Shown: positions 7,033 to 12,952 of the stretch, piece after piece | How the letters are laid out: the number at the start of each line of letters is the position of its first letter | Position numbering within the stretch: the stretch's first letter is position 1 | Source of the DNA: Nitrospirota bacterium | GTDB lineage: Bacteria > NPL-UPA2 > JAADIA01 | NCBI GenBank assembly: GCA_013151555.1 | Contig: JAADIA010000081.1 | Coordinates: 1 to 12,952 of the forward strand | DNA: 12,952 nt | Direction: 5' to 3' | Position numbers and translations under genes: made by a program | The notes under the pieces: model-generated | Told to the model about the DNA's origin: nothing | Databases searched by the model: none | Seen by the model: only the letters and a program-made list of their open reading frames with translations

Positions 7033-7061
7033 ATTATAAAAGGAGAAGAGAAAAATGTCAA
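7033..7061 (-). promoter_or_regulatory. Consensus sigma-70 promoter for the sigma-54 activator gene
   Basis: On the minus strand the -35 box is TTGACA (7061-7056) and the -10 box is TATAAT (7038-7033), separated by exactly 17 bases. Both boxes match the consensus completely. Transcription should begin near 7026. Confidence 0.8.
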
Positions 7062-7096
7062 GATATTTCCATTCCATATATGTCGTTCTGTTGAGG

Positions 7097-7111
7097 AAAC
7101 TTTTTAAGTTT
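7097..7111. promoter_or_regulatory. AT-rich dyad between divergent promoters
   Basis: AAACTT-TTT-AAGTTT is a perfect 6-bp dyad lying between the two divergent -35 boxes (7061 and 7117). It could be an operator for either gene. It could also be a weak terminator or mere AT-rich sequence. Confidence 0.25.
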
Positions 7112-7116
7112 TTTAC

Positions 7117-7145
7117 TTGGCAGGTGATGTTCAAGATAGTATAAT
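7117..7145 (+). promoter_or_regulatory. Sigma-70 promoter for the uracil-DNA glycosylase gene
   Basis: The -35 box TTGGCA (7117-7122, five of six consensus bases) and the -10 box TATAAT (7140-7145) are 17 bases apart. The start is predicted near 7152, leaving about 44 bases before the ATG at 7196. Confidence 0.8.
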
Positions 7146-7195
7146 AAGTTTGTCTGATTGTTTCAGTAAGTAAGATTGCATGGGAGGAGAGAATA

Positions 7196-7789
7196 ATGCT
7201 GCGAGAATTCCAGGAAGAGATAGAGAATTGTCAGAAGTGTTCTCTTGGCCGTTCGAGAACAAACCTGGTATTCGGAACTGGAGATGAGAAAGCTAAAATT
7301 ATCTTTGTAGGGGAGGCGCCGGGATATTACGAAGACCAGAAGGGGGAACCTTTTGTGGGTGCAGCAGGCAAGCTTCTGACCGGGCTTTTGGAAAAGATTG
7401 GATTGAAGCGGTCGGATGTATATATTGCCAATGTTCTCAAATGCCGACCTCCGGAGAATCGGAACCCCAGTCCGGAAGAAATAGAGGCCTGTAAACCTTA
7501 TCTTCTTAAACAGATTGAGATAATAAAACCGAAGGTGGTTTGCACTCTGGGAAACTTTGCTACTCAGACTATCCTGGGCAAAAAAGTTCCTATTACCAAG
7601 GTAAAAGCCCGGCCGGCTCAAGTTAAAGATTTCTTGGTTTTTCCTCTTTACCATCCTGCAGCTGCTTTGCATCAGGGCTGGATGCGGGGGCCTTTGGAAG
7701 AAGATTTTTACAAACTGAAAGATTTCCTGGATTCCGGTATTGAGCCCGAACCGGTAATAGAGGATCCGGAACAACTAGACCTTTTTTGA
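7196..7789 (+). CDS. Family 4 uracil-DNA glycosylase (iron-sulfur) with clamp-binding tail
   Basis: This 197-residue enzyme removes uracil from DNA as the first step of base-excision repair. Four cysteines placed as in the family 4 [4Fe-4S] cluster are visible: Cys12 and Cys15 (CQKC), Cys83 (LKCRPPENRNP) and Cys99. The catalytic and uracil-pocket motifs are GEAPGYYED (39-47), PFVGAAGKLL, and HPAAAL (153-158). After the glycosylase fold comes an acidic linker, and the chain ends in Q-L-D-L-F (193-197), which matches the bacterial beta-sliding-clamp binding consensus QL[SD]LF. A GGAGGAG ribosome site lies six to seven bases before the ATG. PolX lies downstream on the same strand, which fits a repair context. 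Confidence 0.93.
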   Translation: MLREFQEEIENCQKCSLGRSRTNLVFGTGDEKAKIIFVGEAPGYYEDQKGEPFVGAAGKLLTGLLEKIGLKRSDVYIANVLKCRPPENRNPSPEEIEACKPYLLKQIEIIKPKVVCTLGNFATQTILGKKVPITKVKARPAQVKDFLVFPLYHPAAALHQGWMRGPLEEDFYKLKDFLDSGIEPEPVIEDPEQLDLF

Positions 7790-7838
7790 GTTGGAAAAGG
7801 GGAGGCTGAAACTGCGAATTATAGGTGACGCAATAAGT

Positions 7839-7944
7839 GCCTGTGCCTTCATATGGTAGTGGCAGAGTTTACTCTGTCTCTTCTTCTGTCGAGCACCCTT
7901 ATACCCTTGCGGGCACAGGCGGGCACAAGCAAGCTCGACCACTA
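7839..7944 (+). ncRNA. Candidate structured RNA or leader element between glycosylase and polX
   Basis: Several inverted repeats are packed here. GCCTGTGCC (7839-7847) pairs with GGCACAGGC (7912-7920). TAGTGG (7857-7862) pairs with CCACTA (7939-7944). CAGAG-TTTA-CTCTG (7863-7876) is a hairpin. GTCGAGC (7888-7894) pairs with GCTCGAC (7933-7939). The first pairing crosses the second and fourth, so the region would form a pseudoknot or switch between alternative folds. GCGGGCACA is also directly repeated at 7910-7918 and 7919-7928 with one extra base. I do not recognise a known riboswitch family, and a degenerate mobile or repeat element is an alternative. The rest of 7790-8029 has no gene. Confidence 0.4.
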
Positions 7945-8029
7945 TAAGCGGTAAATATTTATTATGTTTTGTATAGGAGTAAAGACGTAACGCGGCGAAC
8001 TTTCTTACTACCGTGGGTGATTAGAGAGA

Positions 8030-9745
8030 ATGCGTAATTCTGAGATAGCGCAAATCTTTCAGGATATAGCTGATATCCTGGAGATAAAGGGAGAAAATCC
8101 CTTTCGGGTGCGAGCCTATCACAAGATAGTGCGGATTTTGGAGACTCTCCCGGAAGAAATAGAAAAGGTATGCCAGAGAGGAGAACTAAGGAACATTCCC
8201 GGAGTAGGTGAGGGCTTAGCTAAAAAGATTGAAGAATTGCTTGCCACAGGAAAGCTTGCCTATTATGAAGATTTAAAAAAGCAGGTTCCTTCCGGATTGG
8301 TAGAGCTTCTTGCTATTCCCGAGATTGGTCCGAAGACGGTTTCTCTTCTTTATAAGGAATTGGGGATCAATAATGTCCGGGAGTTGGAAAAGGCTGTTAA
8401 AGAACATCGTCTCAAAGACCTGCCGGGGATGGGTCCGAAGACGGAAGAAAATATTCGGCGGGGAATAGAGCTTTTAAAAAAGAAACAGGGAAGGATGCTC
8501 CTGGGTAGAGCCTATCCCTTAGCTCAGTCCATTATCGAGCGTCTCGGAGGTTTGCCCGAGGTCGACCGCATAAGTCTGGCGGGAAGTCTCCGTCGGATGA
8601 GAGAGACGATTGGAGATATTGATATCCTGGTTGCTTCCCGAAAACCTCGCCGGGTAATGCAAGTTTTCACTGAACTTCCCGGGGTGACGGAAATTCTCTC
8701 TATCGGTGAGACTAAGTCAAGCATCATTATGGAAGAAAATTTGCAAGTTGATGTGCGGGTGGTGGAACCGGACAGTTTCGGGGCGGCTCTCCAATATTTT
8801 ACCGGTTCTAAACCTCACAATATTAAACTACGGGAGATTGCGAATAAACGAGGCTTGAAGATTAACGAGTATGGAGTCTTTGAAATTAAAAGTGGAGAAA
8901 AGATATCCGGGCAGACGGAAGAAGAGGTATATGCAACCCTGGATCTTTCTTATATCCCTCCGGAGTTGCGAGAGGAACGGGGCGAAATCGAAGCGGCTCA
9001 AGAGGGCAAGTTGCCTCATTTGGTAGAGTTGAGGGATATTCAAGGGGATCTTCATGTCCATTCCCGGTGGAGCGACGGTTCTGATAGTATCCGGGAATTA
9101 GCTGAGGCTGCCGGAAAGAGGGGTTACCGGTATATGGCTGTTTGCGACCATTCTCAATCTCTGAAAGTGGCTGGAGGTTTGTCCGTTGATGAACGTTGGA
9201 AGCAAATTGAGGAAATCAGGAAAATAAATAAGGAACTGAAAAATTTTCGGGTTCTTGCCGGAGCCGAAGTAGATATTCATAGTGATGGTAGCCTTGACTA
9301 CGAAGATGAGCTTCTCAAAGAACTGGATATAGTGATAGCGGCTATTCATAGTGGATTCAAGCAGAACCGGGAGATAATGACCGGTCGGGTCGTTAGAGCT
9401 ATGGAAAACAGGTTTGTCCATATTATCGCTCATCCTACCGGCCGGTTGTTACACGAACGGGAACCTTACCAGGTTGATGTAGAGACCCTGGTTCGAGAAG
9501 CTCGAAGGACGGGGACTTTTCTGGAACTGAACGCCTTTCCGGAAAGATTAGACCTCAATGATATTCATTGCCGGCAAGCCAAAGAAGCCGGGGTGATGGT
9601 TGCTTTGGGAACGGATGCTCATCACCAGGGACAGATGGAGATGATGCCTTACGGGGTAGCCACTGCCCGCCGGGGCTGGTTGGAAAAGAAAGATATTTTA
9701 AATACTCTCTCTCTTAAAGACCTTCTGAAGAGATTGAAAGGGTAA
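8030..9745 (+). CDS. polX: DNA polymerase/3'-5' exonuclease PolX
   Basis: This 571-residue protein is full length for bacterial PolX, a gap-filling repair polymerase with a PHP nuclease. The N-terminal part has helix-hairpin-helix motifs around residues 55-66 (IPGVGEGLAKKI), 96-106 and 131-140 (LPGMGPKTEE). The polymerase site has GSLRRM (185-190), Asp196 and Asp198 in GDIDILV, and Asp241 in VDVRVV; FTGSKPHN follows as in family X. The PHP domain (about 338-571) has its metal ligands: His342 and His344 (LHVHS), Asp349, His374, Glu413, His440, His468 (AHPTGR), Asp529 and His531 (TDAHH). Nothing is missing. The start is the first in-frame ATG after a TGA at 8018; the ribosome site (AGAGAGA) is weak. 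Together with the upstream glycosylase it suggests a base-excision repair cluster. Confidence 0.96.
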   Translation: MRNSEIAQIFQDIADILEIKGENPFRVRAYHKIVRILETLPEEIEKVCQRGELRNIPGVGEGLAKKIEELLATGKLAYYEDLKKQVPSGLVELLAIPEIGPKTVSLLYKELGINNVRELEKAVKEHRLKDLPGMGPKTEENIRRGIELLKKKQGRMLLGRAYPLAQSIIERLGGLPEVDRISLAGSLRRMRETIGDIDILVASRKPRRVMQVFTELPGVTEILSIGETKSSIIMEENLQVDVRVVEPDSFGAALQYFTGSKPHNIKLREIANKRGLKINEYGVFEIKSGEKISGQTEEEVYATLDLSYIPPELREERGEIEAAQEGKLPHLVELRDIQGDLHVHSRWSDGSDSIRELAEAAGKRGYRYMAVCDHSQSLKVAGGLSVDERWKQIEEIRKINKELKNFRVLAGAEVDIHSDGSLDYEDELLKELDIVIAAIHSGFKQNREIMTGRVVRAMENRFVHIIAHPTGRLLHEREPYQVDVETLVREARRTGTFLELNAFPERLDLNDIHCRQAKEAGVMVALGTDAHHQGQMEMMPYGVATARRGWLEKKDILNTLSLKDLLKRLKG

Positions 9746-9812
9746 AGAAAGGCACAAAGAAAGACATTAAGGATATAAAGACACAAAGGAAAAATATAGA
9801 GAAAGGGAAAAT

Positions 9813-10613
9813 ATGATCTTATTAATTCAATATATTATTTTAGGAATAGTTCAAGGTTTTACTGAGTTCCTGCCGGTATCGAGTTCCGCACATTTGGTCT
9901 TTTTGCAGGCCATTTTTAAGATTGAAGAAAATCATGTTTTGGTGAGCGTCTCCCTTCATGCCGGGACACTTCTTGCCTTAGTGCTATTCTTTAAAAGGGA
10001 TACGATAGGTCTTTTAAGAGATTCCTTGAAGTTATTAAAAGCGGGAAAAAAGAAAGAAGTGGGTCCTCGGATAGTATATTATATCCTTATTGTAACTCTG
10101 ATTACAGGCGTAATCGGTTTGGGCGGGGGAAATTTCTTTGAGGATTTGTTCTCACAGCCACGCCGGGCGGCGGTTATGCTGCTGGTAACAGCTTTAGTCT
10201 TATTTTCTACTAAGAAGTTTATGAAAGGGAAGAGGAAACTATCGGAATTAAATGTTCATGATGCTTGGATAATGGGTCTGGTCCAGGGGATTTCTATCAT
10301 CCCGGGAATATCCCGTTCAGGCATAACTATTGCCTCTCTCCTCTGGAGGGGGGTGGATAGAGAAACTGCCTTTAAATTTTCTTTTCTTGCTTCCATCCCT
10401 GCGGTCCTGGGGGCACTGATCCTGGAAGTGCATAAATTAACATCCCTTTCCTGGGGCCAGGCAGGCTATCTACTTGTGGGTCTTATTATTGCTTTTGTAA
10501 GTGGATTAATAGCTCTTGCCGTCTTACAAAAAATCATCCAACGAGCAAAATTCTCTCTTTTCGGGTATTACTGCTTGACCATTGCTTTGCTGGGATGGCT
10601 GTATTTTACCTGA
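9813..10613 (+). CDS. uppP: Undecaprenyl-diphosphatase UppP (BacA)
   Basis: This 266-residue integral membrane enzyme converts undecaprenyl diphosphate to undecaprenyl phosphate, recycling the lipid carrier for peptidoglycan and surface glycans; it is associated with bacitracin tolerance. The first active-site motif is GIVQGFTEFLPVSSSAHL with Glu18 and His27. The second is GLVQGISIIPGISRSG with Arg168. Hydrophobic segments are spread through the whole chain as in the family, and the length is normal. An AAAGGG ribosome site precedes the ATG. The 67-base gap after polX is A/G-rich and contains two similar CACAAAG(A/G)AA stretches but no terminator, so co-transcription with polX is plausible. 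Confidence 0.96.
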   Translation: MILLIQYIILGIVQGFTEFLPVSSSAHLVFLQAIFKIEENHVLVSVSLHAGTLLALVLFFKRDTIGLLRDSLKLLKAGKKKEVGPRIVYYILIVTLITGVIGLGGGNFFEDLFSQPRRAAVMLLVTALVLFSTKKFMKGKRKLSELNVHDAWIMGLVQGISIIPGISRSGITIASLLWRGVDRETAFKFSFLASIPAVLGALILEVHKLTSLSWGQAGYLLVGLIIAFVSGLIALAVLQKIIQRAKFSLFGYYCLTIALLGWLYFT

Positions 10614-10845
10614 ATAATGGAAAGCCCTTTTCCCAAATCTTCTTGCCTGCTTCCCTCTCGCCGGAGATTAGTTCTTACTTGCCCGTGCCGGTTCCCAAGG
10701 CAGATTGCTATCTTACCAAGTGTTAGCTAAGCTGCTTTTTTCTCCCGGATTAAGATAAGAATAGATAAGTTCTTCATGTTTTAGCCGGGAGAGTATGCAT
10801 AGAGGCGTCCCGGTTGTCTTTGTTTACCGATTCTTCTGTTTAAAG
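10614..10845. other. Gene-free stretch with an 8-bp inverted repeat
   Basis: No gene is apparent. TCTCCCGG (10741-10748) and CCGGGAGA (10785-10792) form a perfect inverted repeat enclosing a smaller AAGAA/TTCTT hairpin. A further CCGGGAG copy at 10920-10926, beyond the terminator, could pair with the same upstream arm. Neither arm has a T-run in the right place to be a terminator. Confidence 0.35.
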
Positions 10846-10871
10846 ATAGGGAATATTTTGCCCTATTTTTT
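10846..10871 (+). terminator. Rho-independent terminator downstream of uppP
   Basis: ATAGGG (10846-10851) pairs with CCCTAT (10861-10866) around a nine-base loop, followed by a T-run to 10871. The stem is short but has three G-C pairs. It separates uppP from the metallophosphatase gene and could also act as an attenuator within a long leader. Confidence 0.6.
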
Positions 10872-11061
10872 CGTCAAATAATATATATGTAAGAAATGAA
10901 GGAACTGAAATTATTCAATCCGGGAGGATATTACTGTATGGGAAAAATTAAAATATGAGTAAGAAGTTAACGGGACTAATGCCTTAGCGTTATCACAAAA
11001 TCCTGGAAGGTTGTTTTCTTCCATCATGATAGCTTTAGGAACGAAAAAAAGGGAGAAGATT
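10872..11061 (+). other. Leader of the metallophosphatase gene with two mini-ORFs
   Basis: A GGGAGGA ribosome-like site (10922-10928) precedes a 6-codon ORF (10938-10958, MGKIKI) that overlaps by ATGA a 10-codon ORF (10955-10987, MSKKLTGLMP). Downstream, TGGAAG (11004-11009) pairs with CTTCCA (11018-11023). The mini-ORFs could be regulatory leader peptides or chance. I found no convincing promoter; an AT-rich stretch at 10876-10890 is the likeliest -10 region. Confidence 0.3.
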
Positions 11062-12952
11062 ATGGGAAGTAAATTTCTATTGATAGGATTTCTCACGACT
11101 ATCCTGCTAATAGGAGGGTCTTTCTCCGTCCGGGCGGCAGATGCTTATATTGAAAACTTCGAGGGTTATTCGAATACGACCGCTCTGCAGGCAACATGGC
11201 AAGAGACCGATGTCCCGGTATCCGGGACTAATATTGCCCGCTATCTGGATACCGGTAATGTCCCTGCGAGTAAGGTAATGCGGGTAGCGTTCAGTTTTCC
11301 AGCCGGAAGCAAAGATGCCTGGGGAACAGTAGGCCGTACCGGTTCCTGGAACTGGTCGGGGCGGACCGGGATCACCTTCTGGATAAAGGCTGAGACAACC
11401 GGAGATACGCCCCAGTACTATCAGGTTCGTTTTTATGAAAGCAATGACGGTGATAAATGGAAGTCCCCCCTGATGTCCATCAACGACCTGGACCCCAATG
11501 GTGAGTATGTAACGATTCCCTTCACTAATTTTCAATGGTATGGCAACCTGGGCGGTTCGGGCGGCAACAGTAAAGCCGATCGCATAATGCAATTAGATAA
11601 TATAGTGAATTTGTATGTGGGAGCGGCATTTTCCGGCACTGCCCCTAATGGTGGGACAACTACCCTTTGGGTAGATGACTTTACGGTGACGGGGAACGTT
11701 CTCCTTCGCAATCCTTATCTCCAGAATGTTACCCAGACCAGTGTTAAGGTAATGTGGGGCAGCTCTGCGTTGAGCGGCAGGCTTTACTGGGGCAGTGCAC
11801 CCGGGACTTATCCCCACAGTGTTTCCAGCACCGTCTTTGCTACCAATGCCCCTGACGATAATGTTCATACTGCTACCATCAGTGGACTTACTCCTGATGA
11901 AAAAGTCTATTACTATGTAAGCTCCGGCGGCGTTATCGTTGGCAAGGATGATCCGTCTTACTATGCTCTTGCCGCTCCCTCCGGTAATGCCTCTTTCCGC
12001 TTTGTTGCCTATGGCGATACTCGGAATAATCCTGTTGTCCATGCCCGGGTAATCGGTAAGATAAGTCAGCACAAACCTCGTATTATTCTCAACGTGGGAG
12101 ACATCGCGCAAAACGGACAAGTTTGGCAATATAACGATTTCTATTTCACTCCCGCTGAGTCCCTGATAAAGAATACGCCTGTCTTTACTACCCTTGGCAA
12201 TCATGACCTTCGCTGGAGTGGTAGCATCAGGGAATATCGGGACCTTTACGGTCTTCCCACCAACAGTGTTGATGGGACTGAGGACTATTATTCGTTTGAC
12301 TATGGTAAGGTCCATTTTGTTTCCCTTAATACGGCCTTGCTCTCCGGTGGCCTTACTCCCGGCTATGTAGATGCCTTCCGCGCTGCCGCGATGAAGACCT
12401 GGCTTAAAGATGACCTTGCCGCTACCAAAAAGCCCTGGAAGGTCGTTTTTTTCCATAGGCAGACTTGGATAAATGATGTAAACGCTGCCTGGCGTACTAT
12501 CTTCGAAAACGAAGGCGTCGACCTCATCTTCCAGGGACACGGTCATAACTATGACTCTTTCTATCGCAAAGGGGTTACCTATATTACCACTGGTGGCGGG
12601 GGCGCACCGCTGGGTGGGCCTGACTGGGGGGCTTGGCCTAATTATCGTATTAAGGCCTTTAAGGACTACAATTTTGTTGTCGTGGATGTTACCTTAGACA
12701 AGCTTGCTCTCAAGGTCTATGATGATGATAACGTTCTTCGCCAGGAGCTTGAAATCATCTCCGATACTCTTATTGATGATTTCGAAAGTTATGCGGATAC
12801 GACCGACCTGGGGAATACCTGGAAGTGGCTCTATACCCCGACCTCCGGGGCTAATATCACCCGCTACCTGGAAACAACAGGAACAAATAAGCTCATGCGG
12901 GTAGAGTTCAATTTCCCGGCCGGAAGCACGGATGCCTGGGGAGTTGTCGGAC
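11062..12952 (+). CDS. Secreted metallophosphatase flanked by carbohydrate-binding-like domains (partial)
   Basis: This frame is open for 630 codons and runs off the right edge. Residues 1-25 are a signal peptide ending VRAA. Residues of about 27-213 are a beta-sandwich starting YIENFEGYSN and ending LWVDDFTVTG, resembling CBM11-like sugar-binding modules. Residues of about 214-300 (LLRNPYLQNVTQTSVKVMWG onward) match the fibronectin-like N-terminal domain of purple acid phosphatases. The catalytic calcineurin-like domain follows: Asp319 (YGDTR), Asp347 (VGDIAQNG), GNHD (379-382), His465 (FFHRQ), His493 and His495 (GHGH). The Tyr that colours purple acid phosphatases (GDxxY) is absent, so it is probably a non-purple phosphoesterase. 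From about residue 570 a second copy of the first sandwich begins (LIDDFESYADTTDL). The substrate is unknown. A GGGAGAAG ribosome site precedes the ATG. Confidence 0.85.
   Translation, partial: MGSKFLLIGFLTTILLIGGSFSVRAADAYIENFEGYSNTTALQATWQETDVPVSGTNIARYLDTGNVPASKVMRVAFSFPAGSKDAWGTVGRTGSWNWSGRTGITFWIKAETTGDTPQYYQVRFYESNDGDKWKSPLMSINDLDPNGEYVTIPFTNFQWYGNLGGSGGNSKADRIMQLDNIVNLYVGAAFSGTAPNGGTTTLWVDDFTVTGNVLLRNPYLQNVTQTSVKVMWGSSALSGRLYWGSAPGTYPHSVSSTVFATNAPDDNVHTATISGLTPDEKVYYYVSSGGVIVGKDDPSYYALAAPSGNASFRFVAYGDTRNNPVVHARVIGKISQHKPRIILNVGDIAQNGQVWQYNDFYFTPAESLIKNTPVFTTLGNHDLRWSGSIREYRDLYGLPTNSVDGTEDYYSFDYGKVHFVSLNTALLSGGLTPGYVDAFRAAAMKTWLKDDLAATKKPWKVVFFHRQTWINDVNAAWRTIFENEGVDLIFQGHGHNYDSFYRKGVTYITTGGGGAPLGGPDWGAWPNYRIKAFKDYNFVVVDVTLDKLALKVYDDDNVLRQELEIISDTLIDDFESYADTTDLGNTWKWLYTPTSGANITRYLETTGTNKLMRVEFNFPAGSTDAWGVVG

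Noticed and set aside
7117-7136. TTGGCAGG... as a sigma-54 site before the glycosylase gene
   Set aside because: The -12 position is TC instead of GC, while the same bases fit a sigma-70 -35 box with TATAAT 17 bases on.
7055-7144. 29-codon plus-strand ORF with an AAAGGAGAAGAG site before its ATG
   Set aside because: The apparent ribosome site is the spacer of the minus-strand consensus promoter, and the ORF end overlaps the -10 box of the glycosylase promoter. The peptide has no recognisable features.
7163-7774. 203-codon minus-strand ORF
   Set aside because: It lies antisense to the uracil-DNA glycosylase, whose plus-strand frame has clear motifs, a promoter and a ribosome site.
7904-7930. 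Short GCGGGCACA direct repeats as a CRISPR array
   Set aside because: There are only two units of nine bases with essentially no spacer and no cas genes nearby.
10911-11096. 61-codon minus-strand ORF in the metallophosphatase leader
   Set aside because: It runs antisense into the signal peptide region, has no homology that I recognise and no ribosome site of note.
11593-12546. 317-codon minus-strand ORF
   Set aside because: It is a shadow of the metallophosphatase gene. The plus-strand frame has a signal peptide and a complete set of phosphatase motifs, while this one is low-complexity in character with no motifs.

Overview
The window looks like part of a chromosome from a Gram-negative, probably uncultivated anaerobic bacterium. 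It encodes an outer-membrane beta-barrel protein, several secreted proteins with signal peptides, and sigma-54 regulation. The mix of sigma-54 control, large secreted carbohydrate-related proteins, and GGGACAGTCCC-type intergenic hairpins would suit a candidate phylum such as Omnitrophota or a relative. That placement is inference; nothing in the window identifies a taxon.

Minus-strand half (1-7061). A complete NtrC-type sigma-54 activator (5466-6836) reads from a consensus sigma-70 promoter and ends at a rho-independent terminator (5258-5290). Directly after that terminator is a near-perfect sigma-54 promoter (5238-5254). It drives a run of same-strand genes: an atypical response regulator (receiver plus Fis-type helix-turn-helix, no ATPase, acidic pair replaced by Asn-Asn), a FabF-like ketosynthase with Gln in place of the second active-site His, a secreted glycoside-hydrolase-like protein with a discoidin domain inside its barrel, an outer-membrane beta-barrel protein, and the start of a cobalamin-binding radical SAM protein cut by the left edge. 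The glycoside-hydrolase gene is visibly more GC-rich than its neighbours and sits beside a hairpin repeat, so it may be a later insertion.

Plus-strand half (7117-12952). A family 4 uracil-DNA glycosylase has its own strong sigma-70 promoter, divergent from the activator, and ends in a sliding-clamp binding motif. It is followed by a 240-base gap rich in inverted repeats, then PolX (polymerase X plus PHP exonuclease) and UppP (undecaprenyl-diphosphatase). A 448-base gap with a terminator and other inverted repeats leads to a large secreted metallophosphatase that runs off the right edge. Its carbohydrate-binding-like domain occurs both before and after the catalytic domain.

Taken together, the left half resembles a dedicated sigma-54-controlled envelope, lipid or polyketide operon with its own activator. 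The right half is housekeeping (base-excision repair, undecaprenyl phosphate recycling) followed by a secreted phosphoesterase. The best candidate for something undescribed is the left-hand operon, where two core proteins carry substitutions at normally invariant positions.
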